From Sorex araneus (Eukaryota > Chordata > Mammalia > Eulipotyphla > Soricidae), in assembly GCF_027595985.1 (NCBI RefSeq), contig NC_073304.1, positions 221,254,500 through 221,318,499 of the forward strand: a stretch of DNA of 64,000 nucleotides, read 5' to 3'. The position numbers and the translations under genes are program-made. A model generated the notes under the pieces. It searched no databases and was not told the DNA's origin. It was given only the letters and a program-made list of their open reading frames with translations. Positions 40,449 through 51,294 of the stretch are shown here, one piece after another (position 1 is the first letter of the stretch; each line of letters begins with the position of its first letter).

Positions 40449-43400
40449 GCGAGAACCCTGTACCTCTGACACTCCGCCAGCTGACAGGTGAGGAGGAAAA
40501 TCCAGGGGGTGCTCGGAGCGCAGTGACCAGCCCAGAATCTGGGGTCACTGCAAACAGCTAGAGATTATGGGACCACGGAAGAAATAGTACAAGGGGGATA
40601 ACTCGAATTCCATCCCTGTCACCACATATGGTCCCTTGAGCACCTCCAGGTGTCATCACTCCTAAGCACAGCCTCTGAGCACCGTAGGATGAGGTCCTTC
40701 CATGTTCACCCTCCAAAACAACCCCAGGAATATTTTATAAAGTTCCCCGCCGCAGGTGGACAAGCTTACTCAAGGGAACAGTTCCTGAGTTCCCAGAGGG
40801 TGTGTGTGTGTATTTGTGTGTGAATGTGCATGTTTGTGTATGTATGAGTGTGCAGGTGTGTTTGTGTGTGTGTGAGTGTGTGTGTTTGTGTGTGTGTGTG
40901 AGTGTGTGTATATAAGTGGAGGGGGGAGTTATGGACTCTTGGGAAGGAAGGTATCTGGGTGACAGATGAATGGACAGAGACAGTGAAAAGAGGAAAATGG
41001 AAGCAGGAATGGGAAGAATGAGTCCCCCACCTTCCCATGGTCTGGGGCTCTGGAGTTAGGAGGGAAAGAACCAATTCTATAATTGTGGGCCTTCCGCATC
41101 CCCCCAAATAATGCCCTGAGATTGGCAGGGGCCCCTTCAAAGCAGCATCAGTATTTCCAGTGCTTGTGCCAGACCCGGTACCAGGAGGGACCCTTGTGTC
41201 CTCACACCATGGTCATGACATGATGGGTCACACCTGACAATGCACAGGAGTTAATCCTGGCTCTGCACTCAGGAATTACTCCTGCCAGTGCTTGGGGGAC
41301 CATATAGGATGCTGGGAATCGAACCCAGGTCGGCCGCGTGCAAGGCAAACGCCCTTACCCATTGTGCTATCGCTCCAGCCCCATGACATGAGTTTTGAAT
41401 GTGCCTCCTATAAACATGGGCAAAGTGTGAGCCGGGAAAACCTAACGCCCTCACGGAGCCCAACATAACAGCCACTGATGCTCTTTGTGCCATTATCCTG
41501 CCCAGAGGCTTGGGGGGACCCACATGCTCCGCCTGACAGGAACCAGTGGGCAGATCGGGGCCTTGCTCATGTCGGCTCACCTTGCTGTCTTCCTGCCACC
41601 AGCATTCCAGGACATCTTCAAACTGCTGAGCTCCAGCTCGGCGGGCGTTGTGGACACGCAGAGCTTGAAAGTGGCCCTGTTTCACGTTGGTATCCAGCTG
41701 ACACCCCAGGAGATAAGCGAGGCTCTGTGGCAGGCCGACCTGGATGGTGGGTGCCCCCAGCCCTGCCCTCCTAACCCCCCTCCCGCTGGATGAGAAGAAC
41801 ACCTGTCGGGTCCTCAAAATCCCTAGCCTGGTCCTATTTGCAAGTTCCCTCTTCCAGGAAGTTGGTCTGATCCACACACCGATGCCAGAGTCCCAGAGCG
41901 GTTCTACTGTAAGGGCCAGAGAGATCTCAGTGGGCTGGGCACATGCTGGGCCTGTAGGAGCCCCAGGTTTGAATCCCAGTACCACAGGGGCAGGGCCTGG
42001 TAGTGGGCGTGGTCTTTACAAGATATGCGTGGTCTCTGCTCTGGTGGGTGTGGTTTTGGTGGTGGGCGTGGTCTCTGTCCAGAATAGGCGGGTCCTGGAA
42101 CTAGGGGCGGGGCAGGTGAAGTAGACCCACCCCCACCTCCACCCCAAAAGCAATTCCTTCGAGCACAGAGCCAGAAGTAGCCCCTGAGCAGTACCAGGTG
42201 TGAGCAAAAAAATTTATTTTAATAAAAATGAGGGTCAAAAGGGCTGGAGCGATAGCACAGCGGGTAGGGCATTTGCCTTGCATGCAGCTGGCCCGGGTTC
42301 GAGTTGCAGCATCCTATATGGTCCCCTGAGCACCGCCAGGAGTAAGTCCTGAGTGCATGAGCCAGAGGTAACCCTTGTGCATCGCCTGTTGCGATCCAAA
42401 AAGAAAAAAAAAAAAGAGGGTCAAAGAGATAGTCCAACGCGTTGAAAATGCTTACCTAGCATGTGGCAATCCCCAATTCAACAGTTCAAACTCCGACACC
42501 CCCATATGGGTGAGCAACACCTGGAGTAATCCCTGAGCACAGCCAGGTGTGTCCCCCAATTAAAACTTAAGTATTTCTGCTGTGTTAATCCTTATTCCAG
42601 TTTGGAGCTCGAAATATTTCAGGGCAAGAAATATTTCTCCACTAAGGTATTTCTCAGAGAAGGAAGGCGGCTGGCAGGGCTGGGCATGAGGCAGGGCTGG
42701 ATTCTGGGGCAAGCCTTGGCTCCATGCAAGGGTGGCAGGGCAGCAGCCCCCCTTCCCCTCTCTCCACAGGGGACGGAGCAGTGAGCTTTCAAGACTTCCT
42801 GCGCCTGGTCACTGACACCTGCCTCCTGCCTCAGTGCATGGGTGAGGGCCAGGCTGGCGGGGAAGGAGTGGGCTGGACCTCAGGGAGACGACTCCTTACC
42901 CCCATCTCTCCCACCCCACAGGCCAGGTGAAGACCAGCCTGAATTGTGACCCCCAGGGCCTGCAGAGCCTTTTCCTGGAGATTCTGTTCAAACTGATTAG
43001 CCTGGGCTTTGTGGGCTCCAGAACTGTACAGGAAGTGATCAAGTGAGCACCCGCCAAAGTCTCCCGGTGGGCCCAGGAACGGGCGCGATGCGGGGGGGTT
43101 GGGGGGAGCATCCCTGACCCTGGCTAGGGTCCCCCTGGAGCTCCTGCCCGAGGAACAGGAGCCCTGGTCCAGAGATGATGGGCTTCCCGGGCCGCTTCAG
43201 TTTCCGGCACGGGTGACATGAAGGGGACTGGCGAGGCGGTGCCTGAGCCCGCTGCCTCCTCGCGCCCCTTTCCTCTCGCAAGTTTCTACTCCAAACGGCA
43301 GCGGCTGACCCGGAGCTGCAGAGGCCGGTCCCGCAGCCAGTGCCTGCGGGCGCGCGACAGCGCGGGCCTCAACTACTTCTGCCAGGCGGCGCGCCTGGGC

Positions 43401-44406
43401 GGGCTCTCCGGCGCCGAGCTGCTGCGCTCGCTGCACAGACTCTACAAAGCCGGTGCGCCTGGGGGGCTCCCGGGACGGCCCACGGGGGGCTCCCGGGGCC
43501 CGCGGTTATCGCCCGGCCCTCCTCTCCTCCCCACCGCCTTCCCCGCCGCAGGTCGGCGCAGCCCTTACTCTCAGATACCGATCCTGGCCGATCGGACGCG
43601 GTCGCGGAGGAAACCGCAGGGACAGGCTCCCAGCCCCGACCGCCTGCTCCCCAAGGGTTACCTGCCTAGTCGCCCCAAGCTCCGGCCCGGGCGGCGCGGC
43701 CAAGGTGAGCGTCGAGGGGCGGGCCCTGGTGATGGGCGTGGTCTTTACAAGACAGGTGTGGTCTCTGCTCGCGTGGGCGTGGTTTGGGTGGTGGGCGTGG
43801 CCCGCGGCGTGGGCGTGGTCTCTGTCCAGAATGGGCGGGTCCTGGAGCTAGGGGCAGGGCAGGTGGAGTGGACTCAAAGGATTTTCCCGCTGGAGAAGCG
43901 GGTGGGAGGTGCAGAACAGAACTTCGAGAAGTGGCGACCTGGGCTTGAGATTTGTACAGTGGGAAGGGCGCTTGTCTGGCACGCAACCGACTCAGGGTTT
44001 AATCCCTAGCATCCCTTTTGGTCCCCTGAGCACTGCCAGGAGTGATCCCTAAGCGCAGAGGCAGGTGTAAGCCCTGAGCACTGTTGTGCGCCCTGCCCCT
44101 GCAACAACAACCAAACAAAAGTGGGACCGTGGCAGGGGTAGGTGGAAGGGGGCAGGCGGAAATAGAAATGTAACCTGAAAACACTGGAGGGCGAGAATGA
44201 GAGAACAGACCGAGGTAGAACGGCAGAAAGGCACTGGTCCAGTGCTAACCCAGCGTCTCTAACACAAGCTGCTGGCCCTTGCATGCGCTCACTGGCTTTC
44301 CACAGGGTTTGTGCACCCGCCGTGCAGGCATATGCACCTCGCGAAGCTGGCTCCTTCCCCACCAACTCTGGTGCAGAGACAACCCTTCTCTCCCTCTCCA
44401 GCCTGA
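40449..44406 (+). CDS. EFCAB15: EF-hand protein gene, probable EFCAB15 orthologue
   Basis: Exons read by eye: 40449-40487, 41603-41746, 42770-42841, 42922-43042, 43283-43452, 43552-43704, 44306-44406. Every junction keeps phase with GT-AG borders, and the last exon ends in TGA at 44404, giving about 265 residues of C-terminal sequence. Visible domain: LRQLTAFQDIFKLLSSSSAG leads into a pseudo-EF unit, then a canonical calcium loop DLDGDGAVSFQD split across the 41746/42770 junction, with Asp in place of Glu at loop position 12. After it come a leucine-rich helix (LQSLFLEILFKLISLGF), a Cys/Arg-rich segment (FYSKRQRLTRSCRGRSRSQ) and a basic, proline-containing C-terminus. The name rests on my memory that an EFCAB15 locus lies between Map3k14 and Fmnl1 in mouse and is a pseudogene in human. 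Function is unknown; related genes are testis-biased. The N-terminus is incomplete. Confidence 0.6.
40575..40715 (+). mobile_element. Old sense SINE
   Basis: Fragments ACATATGGTCCCTTGAGCAC and CACAGCCTCTGAGCAC only. In an intron of the EF-hand gene. Confidence 0.55.
40799..40915. repeat. Interrupted (GT)n repeat
   Basis: GTGTGTGTGTG blocks with A/T interruptions. The minus strand gives a spurious His/Thr-rich frame. Confidence 0.9.
41222..41382 (-). mobile_element. SINE, antisense
   Basis: GGGTCACACCTGACAATGCA to GTGCTATCGCTCCAGCCCC. It lacks the usual T-run, so the A-tail is lost. It lies about 220 bases before the 41603 exon. Confidence 0.93.
41603..41746 (+). CDS. EFCAB15: EF-hand gene exon
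   Basis: Encodes FQDIFKLLSSSSAGVVDTQS and LKVALFHVGIQLTPQEISEA, a helix-loop-helix whose first loop (SSSSAGVVDTQS) lacks calcium ligands. It ends with the first half of a true EF loop (DLDG). Acceptor GCCACCAG, donor GTGGGT. Confidence 0.7.
41912..42215 (+). mobile_element. SINE interrupted by a GGGCGTGGTC-rich insert
   Basis: The head (AAGGGCCAGAGAGATCTCAG) and B-box (GGTTTGAATCCCAGTACCA) end near 41990, and the tail resumes near 42150 (GCACAGAGCCAGAAGTAGCC to AGTACCAGGTGTGAGC). The insert between matches 43714-43870. Confidence 0.75.
41988..42130 (+). repeat. GGGCGTGGTC cassette, copy 1
   Basis: GTGGGCGTGGTCTTTACAAG, GCGTGGTCTCTGCTC, GGGCGTGGTCTCTGTCCAGA and GGCGGGTCCTGGA. The same words in the same order occur at 43714-43870. 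Confidence 0.9.
42239..42560 (+). mobile_element. Two sense SINEs in tandem
   Basis: 42239-42416 is near full length (GGGCTGGAGCGATAGCACAG to GATCCAAAAAGAAAA). About 42417-42560 is an old copy ending AGCACAGCCAGGTGTGTCC. Confidence 0.9.
42770..42841 (+). CDS. EFCAB15: EF-hand gene exon, second half of EF loop
   Basis: Encodes GDGAVSFQDFLRLVTDTCLL. Preceded by CTCTCTCCACAG, donor GTGAGG. Joined to the previous exon it completes the loop DLDGDGAVSFQD. Confidence 0.72.
42922..43042 (+). CDS. EFCAB15: EF-hand gene exon
   Basis: Encodes GQVKTSLNCDPQGLQSLFLE and ILFKLISLGFVGSRTVQEVI. Acceptor CCCCACAG, donor GTGAGC. Confidence 0.65.
43283..43452 (+). CDS. EFCAB15: EF-hand gene exon
   Basis: Encodes FYSKRQRLTRSCRGRSRSQC and ARDSAGLNYFCQAARLGGLS to LLRSLHRLYKAG. 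Acceptor CTCTCGCAAG, donor GTGCGC. Confidence 0.6.
43552..43704 (+). CDS. EFCAB15: EF-hand gene exon
   Basis: Encodes a basic segment (RRSPYSQIPILADRTRSRRK, then LLPKGYLPSRPKLRPGRRGQ). Acceptor CCGCCGCAG, donor GTGAGC, phase 1 at both ends. Confidence 0.55.
43714..43870 (+). repeat. GGGCGTGGTC cassette, copy 2
   Basis: Starts within 10 bases of the donor of the 43552-43704 exon. Parallels 41988-42130 and adds an extra GGGCGTGGCCCGCGGC unit. Confidence 0.9.
43935..44120 (+). mobile_element. SINE, sense, diverged
   Basis: GCGCTTGTCTGGCACGCAAC, GGTTTAATCCCTAGCATCCC and CACTGTTGTGCGCCCTGCCC. In the last intron of the EF-hand gene. Confidence 0.8.
44306..44406 (+). CDS. EFCAB15: EF-hand gene probable last exon
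   Basis: Acceptor CTGGCTTTCCACAG, phase matches the previous exon, and the frame GFVHPPCRHMHLAKLAPSPP ends at TGA 44404-44406. AGTAAA at 44431 is a weak candidate poly(A) signal. Confidence 0.5.
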
Positions 44407-44514
44407 AATCCGCTCTGAAGATCTTGTACAAGTAAAAACTTTGACAAAGTGAAACTGACTATGTGTGGTGGGAGTGGGGGTAGCGGGCATGGAGTGGACT
44501 CGGGTCTTTTGCAA

Positions 44515-45191
44515 ACATCTTTGTTCATCTTTATTAATCTTGTATAAAAATAAGGTCCATGGAGGGTCCCCGGAGCTGGGACTGGGGTGGGGAGCTTGGG
44601 GATGCGAGGTTGCACTTTATAAATTACAGGCTAGGCTCCCACTGTGGCTAAGTATGGCTATTGGCGGGACTAGGGTGCTGCACTTAGAGGGAGGGGCTGG
44701 CGATGCTGCCCCCATGTGGCAAGACGAGGGTGTGCCCCAAGGCAGGAGGGAGGGGGGAACGGCAGAGAGACAGCAGCTCTGTCCAGGCTTCTTCTCCTGC
44801 TCCCCCACACCCCGAAGTCCATCTGCGTCCATAACAGCTACAGGGAGAGGTCGGAAGTGACCTGTAGTGGGGGTCCTGGGGGGCGCCGGCGAGCACTTCT
44901 GCGGCCTGTATCTGATCGAATGTAGGGCTGGTTCCGAAGATCTGGCGGGTGGAAGGAGACACAAGGACCCTTCAGTGCAGGGTCCACCATTCCAAGGCAT
45001 AAGCCGCACCCTTGCAGGAGCCCATCTTAGAAGCAGGTAGAGGGGGTTGACTTGTGTTCATCAGACTGCGGCCCCCCCGCCCCAGGTACCTCCCTGGAGT
45101 GCGTGGCCCAGGGACGGCAGCACGGCTCAGTCCCCGCATGGCCCCTGAGTGTGGGCAGCCACAGGGAGCCAAGGCCAGGCCATGCAGGTAC
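44515..45191 (-). other. FMNL1: FMNL1 3' UTR
   Basis: From the stop at 45192 to the AATAAA at 44530. The stop TAG is followed directly by GTACCT, and a good acceptor (CCTTCCACCCGCCAG) stands at 44942. The UTR may therefore be split, with a final exon from 44941 downwards. The unspliced alternative cannot be excluded. Confidence 0.55.
44530..44535 (-). promoter_or_regulatory. FMNL1: FMNL1 poly(A) signal (AATAAA)
   Basis: Canonical hexamer on the minus strand (TTTATT on plus), about 660 bases after the stop codon. It faces the end of the EF-hand gene from the other side. Confidence 0.7.
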
Positions 45192-45283
45192 CTAGAGTGG
45201 CAGCTCCTCTCCCAGGCTGGCCTCACAGAGGAGCCTGGACGTCCGCTTGCCGGTGCGGGCAGTGAAGGGCACTGTCTTGAGCA
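45192..45283 (-). CDS. FMNL1: FMNL1 last coding exon
   Basis: Encodes [20 protein letters not shown] and ASLGEELPL with TAG at 45192-45194. This is the C-terminus of the main isoform. Confidence 0.95.
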
Positions 45284-48200
45284 CTGGGGTGGCGGGTGGG
45301 GGGAGGAAGAGAAAGGAAAAAGAAAAAAAGGCAGAAAAAGAAGCAAGAAGCAGTGAGGCAGCTAGACCACACACCCCCATCACCGCCAGGCTGGGAGGGG
45401 GGGGTGGATGGAAAGTAGCAGGAAAGACAGACAGCTCAGGGGTAGGACAGGAGCAGACGACCCTCACCTGTGATGATGTCCTCGATGGCTCCGTCCCGGT
45501 CACTCTCATAGATGAGGGGCTCCTTCTGCTGCTTCCGTTTCAACTCAGAGATGAGGTCCATCTGTTGCCGCCGGACCTTGGGTGGGGACTGGGAGGCAGG
45601 GCATGGGGTTTTCAGCTGCAGATCCCCTTCCCCAGGGCCACCAAACTCTAGAACACCTGCCTGGCCCCCCATAGCATGAGGAGAAGAGCCAGACCTTTGG
45701 GTGAAGATGCCGGGCATCCAGGCGGGCCCGAGGCCAGCTCGGAGGCAGCTGCTCACCCTGGGGGCCGGGGGCTCCCCTCCGCCCGGGGCCGTCAGCGCTC
45801 AGAGGCAGCTACTCACCTTGGGGGCTGGGGGCTCCCCTCTGCCCTGGCTGTCAGCGCCTGCCTCCTGGGCAGCGGCTTCTTTCTTCCACTGCTCCACTTC
45901 CTGCTCAGCTTTCTGAAGGACCAAGGAGGGCTTCCATGAGGGGGTGTCTACCTTTTCCTATCCACCCCCCACCCCCAGACACTAGAACTCCCACAGCCCC
46001 CAGCCTTCACAGTGCTCCTGTGGAGAGGCTGAAGTGCTCCCCGGGGGGCTCCAGCTCGCCCACGTCATGCACGTACCTTGTAGGCCTTGACGAAGCGGCT
46101 GAAGAGGGTAAAGAACATGGAGGGGGACGTGGTCTTGGGGTTCTCTCCGAAGTACTCCACCACGGACTCATAGGCCTCCTGCAGGCACAGCCTATCAGCC
46201 CCACCAGTGCCCGGCCCTCGAGCCTGACCCCCTTGAAACACCAGCCACCGATCTCTGCTCCTCCAGGCAGGTGTCCCCTCCCTCCTGCTCCCCAAGGTGA
46301 CCCTGCCATGGCTCTGCCGCTCCACCTCCACCTCCAGGGGCCCACCTGAGCCGTCTTGCTGTCTGCCAGCATCTTATCCATGGTGGGCGAGTTGACCCTC
46401 AGGAACTCCTTGAGCACCACGCAGTCATCCTGCCGCACGAACTCGCGCTGGGTCAATTCCAGGCCTCGCTGCAGAGCGCGTACATCCCCAAGGACACTGT
46501 CCAGGGACACTGAGCAGGTGGGACAGCAGGGAAAAGCCAGCAGTCAGAGGCACAATTCAGCCTAATGACATCCAGGGGTCTCCCTGCCTCCTCCTAAGCC
46601 ATCTGTCTGTCCTCACCCCCCACCACCAGAGGCGGGGTACACACCCCTACCTGAGCCCGCCTTGTCCAGGAAGTGCAGTTCCCCATGGAAGCCAGTGAGC
46701 TGTGGGTACTTCTCCGCAATGACCTTCACCAGGTAGTGCAGCAGCGTCTGCTTCCGGTCAGTGGACTTCATCTCCAGCAGCTGAGGGAGGGCCTATCATA
46801 AGCCACAGACCCCCAGCCAGCCCCCAGCTCCCAGGTCAGGGGTCCCTCCTTGTCTCCCTCACCGCATCCAAACTCTGGAGCCGGAAGCCATAGGCTGCCC
46901 CACGCTTGCTACTGTTCATGTAGTTGCCAAAGGCCAGGACGATCTGGGAACGACAGGGAAGGGCTCAGCAGAGGCCTGGCGCTGGACGTGGAAATAGCAC
47001 AAGAAGGAAAGGTGGTGGAGAACAAACCCCCATCATACCCCTCTGCGCTCCGGCGCTGATGGCCTGTGTGCATGTGGGGGACAGGCAGACAGGAGTGACG
47101 TGCACAGCCAACACCGTGGCACACCCGACTTTGCCCTCATACCATGTGACCCACGTCTCAGACTGTGGGGTCAAGGCCTTTAACAGCCTCAAGGGACCCT
47201 CTGAGACTCCAGGGAGTTGGGTGCACTGTTAATCTCAGCAATCTCCAAAGGGGACTCAGCCCTTAGCCAGGTACCTTGTTGTTCTGGAGGGTTTTCAGTT
47301 TTTGTTCGAGGGCCAAACTCAGGCGATGATCAGAGGTTACTCCTGGCTCTGCACTCAGGAATTACCCCTGGCAGCGCTCGGAGAACCATATGAGATTCTC
47401 GGGATGGAACCCAGGTCAGTCGCGTGCAAGGCAAATGCCCTCCCTGCTGTACTACGGCTCCAGTCCCTCAGGTACCTTATCAAACACACAGTCCCACCCT
47501 ACCTCTCTGTTTTGTCCTGAGCTTGTATGCGAGAGGCAGGAATTAATTTGCTATAACCTAGATGTGCGGGTAGGTCCAGGACAGAACACACAACAGGCAA
47601 GGTGTCATGGAGGGGATCCTCGCCTTCCGGGTCTCACCTCGAGGATCTGGCGGAGTTTGTCAGAGGACTTGATGGACATTGAGGCTGCAATAATGGCGTT
47701 CAGTTGCTAGGGACGGGATGTGGAAGGCAAATGTAAGTTGGGGTGGGGTGGGGAGCAACCCTCAGAGAAGGCTGAACTATATTCCCAGATGCACTCAGCT
47801 TTGGGTCCACAAGAGGCTAGTCTTGCTCTGTCTGCCCACAGGTCCCAGGCTGTCCCCGCCCACACCACCCAGTCTGCCCCACCCATGCCCGCCCCACCCC
47901 GCCCCACCTGTCTGCCCCGCCCACGCCTGCCTTGCCCCGCCCCCACCATCATATCTGCCCCGCCCCCACCACCCTGTCTACCCCGCCCACACCGGCATGA
48001 GCAGCTGGACTGTCTCCGGGAAGCTGCCCAGGAAGGTGAGTGTGGCCATGCGCTCAGACAGGCGAGGGATGCGGCTGAAGCGCAGCATGAACTGGTCCTC
48101 CTCCGACAGCTCCTTCATCGGCCTCTGCTCCTGTTCGAAGCGGGCGATGAGGCTGCGCTCGTATTCTGTGGGCAGGAAGCGGGTGAGCAGCTCCAGGAAG

Positions 48201-51200
48201 TCCAGGCCCAGGACCTGTAGGTCATACCTGGGGGAGACAGGGCAGAGTAGCTCTCACTCCACTCCCACCAGCTCTGGAAAGCAGCAGCATCACCCACCCA
48301 CCCTGTTCCTCGACAATTTCCTGCGTCAAGAGGTAAGAGACAGGGAAGTTGGGGGCCAGGAAGCCTGGAGTCCGCATCATGCGTGCGTCACTGGTGCAGG
48401 ACCAGCTGTCAGCGCTGGGCCTGAATCCTGGCAGGTGGGCGGGCAGGCAAAACACCCCACCCTCCTCCCTGAGCAGGACTGGATGACGCTGGCTGGACAC
48501 CGGACTGTATCGGAGGTGTTCTTTCTAGCTGCTGCCTGCTGACCCTGGTCCAGCTGAGGCCCCGGGTACTCACATCTCGATGGCCTGGCAGATGCGGTCA
48601 GCCCCCAGGTTGCCCTTGCGCAGAGTGATGGCCAGGTTCTTGGCCCGGTTGGCCTCGATGAGCGTGGCCTTGCTGGGGGCCTTCTGGGCTGCCTTGCCCT
48701 TGAGAGCACTGATATCCAGGCTGGGCCCTTGGGACTTCGTCTTGAACTGTTCCTCGAAGTCACTCATGTCTAGCTCCTGAGGACACAGGGAGAAGAGCTG
48801 GGGCAGGTGGCGTTGGTCCTTCCAGGGAGGACAGTCCTGAGCAGGCCACCAGCTGAGAAACAAGATCCCAGAAAGGAAGAGGCCAGACCGGGCACAGGAG
48901 GCACCCCTCTGTCCCTCTGCAGGGACGGAGCTGGGAGCTCGGGGGTTCTGGAGACTGTCACCGGAGCATCTAAGAACTGGCACTCGGGGTGCCTCCAGCC
49001 CCTCCCTGTGCGCCTCTGCCCTTGACGGTAATCAGAGCCTAGGAAATGAACACCCCGTGCCCACCCCCATCCAGGGTCCTCCCTGCTGCCCACAGCAGGG
49101 GCCACTGACCTGAAGCACCTTCTCATCGTTGAGCTCGGTGAAGACGGTGCCCGAGATCTGGTTGGGTTTCAGGGCCACCCAGTTTAAGAGGGGCATCCTG
49201 AACTTGGTCTGGATGGGCTTCTTAGCCTTCATGCCTGAGACACGGAGGGACGGGTGAGCAGGGAGGGGGCTACTGGGAAACCGAGGTCCTGGGAGGGCAG
49301 GCAGGAGGTCCCCAAACAGCGGAGGCAGGTGACAGACAGGTCAGAACGGCTCACTGCATCTCTCCCAGCCCCGATGGTGGGCTTACCTGAACCCACGTCT
49401 GCACTGAGGTCATTGGTGCAGGGTCCTCCTGGAGGCGGTGGGGGTGGGGGAGGCACTGGCCCATCTGTTCCCAGAGGCGGAGGGGGTGGCGGTGGCACAT
49501 CTCCCGGCAGAGGCGGAGGTGGTGGGGGCTCGAGGCTGCCTGGGAGAGGCGGAGCCGGTGGGGGTGCCAAGGAGGGGGCGTCTTGCAGTGGTGAGGAGAG
49601 ACCAGACAGTGGGGGCGGGGGCGGGGGCGGCGGGGGTGCAGCTCCGGGAACTGGCTGTGCCTCAGGCAGAAGATCTAAGGAATGCAAGAAGCGGGGAGGG
49701 GGGCAAGAAGGACGTCAACTTAGTTCGGGTGGTCCCCACGCATGCGCACTGGACCCCTTTCCCACCCACCTCACCTACCTGGGTCACGCCCATACCTCCC
49801 CCTCCCCTGACCCCCGCGCCCCGCACCTACCTCTCCCCACTTTCTCCTCCCGGTATGTCCTTCGGCTTGTCCTCTAAATCCCGGTTCCACCCCCACCCCA
49901 CCCCACCCGGCTGAAAGCTTGGAAGCTTCTGCATACCTGGGCTGGGGGAGCCGGTGGGCGCCCCGGGAGTCGGGGCGTCGCTGGGGCTGGGAGTTGCCAG
50001 AGCTACCGGGAGGATCTCGATAGAGACCGCATCCCCCGGCCCCCGCAGGATTCGGATTAACCCCTTCTCCTCCAGCTCCTCCACCTTGAGCTCCAGGGCC
50101 GAGGGCCGCGCCAGGGCGGGGACCGACACTTTCTCGGGCTCCGGGGCACGCCTGGAGGCGCCCAGAGACGCGGACGCGGTGTACCGCTCCTGGATCCGGG
50201 AGAGAGGTCAGTGGGCAGGGGCGAGCCTGGCACAGAGCCCCGTCCTCCCGCCGGGCTCCCGCTGGTCCCGGGGGGGGGGGGGGGGCGCAGGAGGGGTGCC
50301 CGCCCTGGCCCCCCAGCCTCACCCGCAGCGTCTCCAGCTCCTTGCGGGCATGGCTCAGCTGCTTCTCCAGCTCCGCGATCTTAGCCATGGATTCGTTCTC
50401 CGCGTCCCGAAGCCGCTCTGTCAGCTGGGGGACCGGCACATGGTGAGCTCCCGCCCGCGGCCGGGCACTGGCACCGCCGCTGAGGGGGCGGCCGCCGGCG
50501 CACCCGCCCGCAGGGGCGCTGGGGGCGGCTTCCGGCGGGGCGGGCGCCCGAGCACGGCGGGTGCGGGTGCAAGTCGGGCGCCGCGGGGGCCGGGGGCGGC
50601 CCGGGACCCCGACCCCACCCAAGTCGGGGCGGGTCTGAGCCCGCCCGGGGCGGGGCCTGTGCTGCTGCTAAGGGAGGGCACAGCAGGGCTGGGTGCAGGG
50701 GCCGGTGAACCAGGCGCCCCCCAAGGTCAGGATCTGGAGGGGGGAAGACTCCCAGGCCGGCGCTCACCTGGCTCACTTGCTCCTGCAGCTCCTCCATGTG
50801 CTCCAGCACCGCGTTCTTGGTCTCCGTGTCTTCCAGCAGTGTCCCCACGTCAAAGACATTGTCCAGGTACGCCTGGATCTGCACCTGCAGCTTGTCGCTC
50901 TCCGTCAGCTTCAGCTTCTGTCCGGGGCGGAACCAGCAGCATGTGGCTGCGGCAGGGTCGGGGTCTTCCCTTGCCCCTGTCACTCAGCCTTTAGCCCGCT
51001 GTTTTTCCTTATGGTTTTGTTTTTTGTTTTTTGCTTTTTTGCTTTTTGGGTCACACCTGGCGATGCACAGGGGTTACTCCTGGCTCTGCGCTCAGGAATT
51101 ACTCCTGGCGGTGTTCAGGGGACCATATGGGATGCTGGGATTCGAACCCGGGTCGGCCGTGTGCAAGGCAAAGGCCCTACCCGCTGTGCTATCGCTCCAG

Positions 51201-51254
51201 CCCCCTTTTCCTTATGTTTTCATTGGGATATAATTCATTATTTTAGCTATCTCA

Positions 51255-51294
<40 letters not shown>

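Noticed and set aside
40403..40487. Exon with strong splice sites reading EKGPSNLFSLRQLC
   Set aside because: Its only open frame ends in the wrong phase for the next EF-hand exon. The shorter form 40449-40487 fits instead, so this is kept only as a possible alternative acceptor.
49954..50994. 346-codon open frame on the plus strand
   Set aside because: It is antisense to three well-supported FMNL1 exons and reflects their high GC content.
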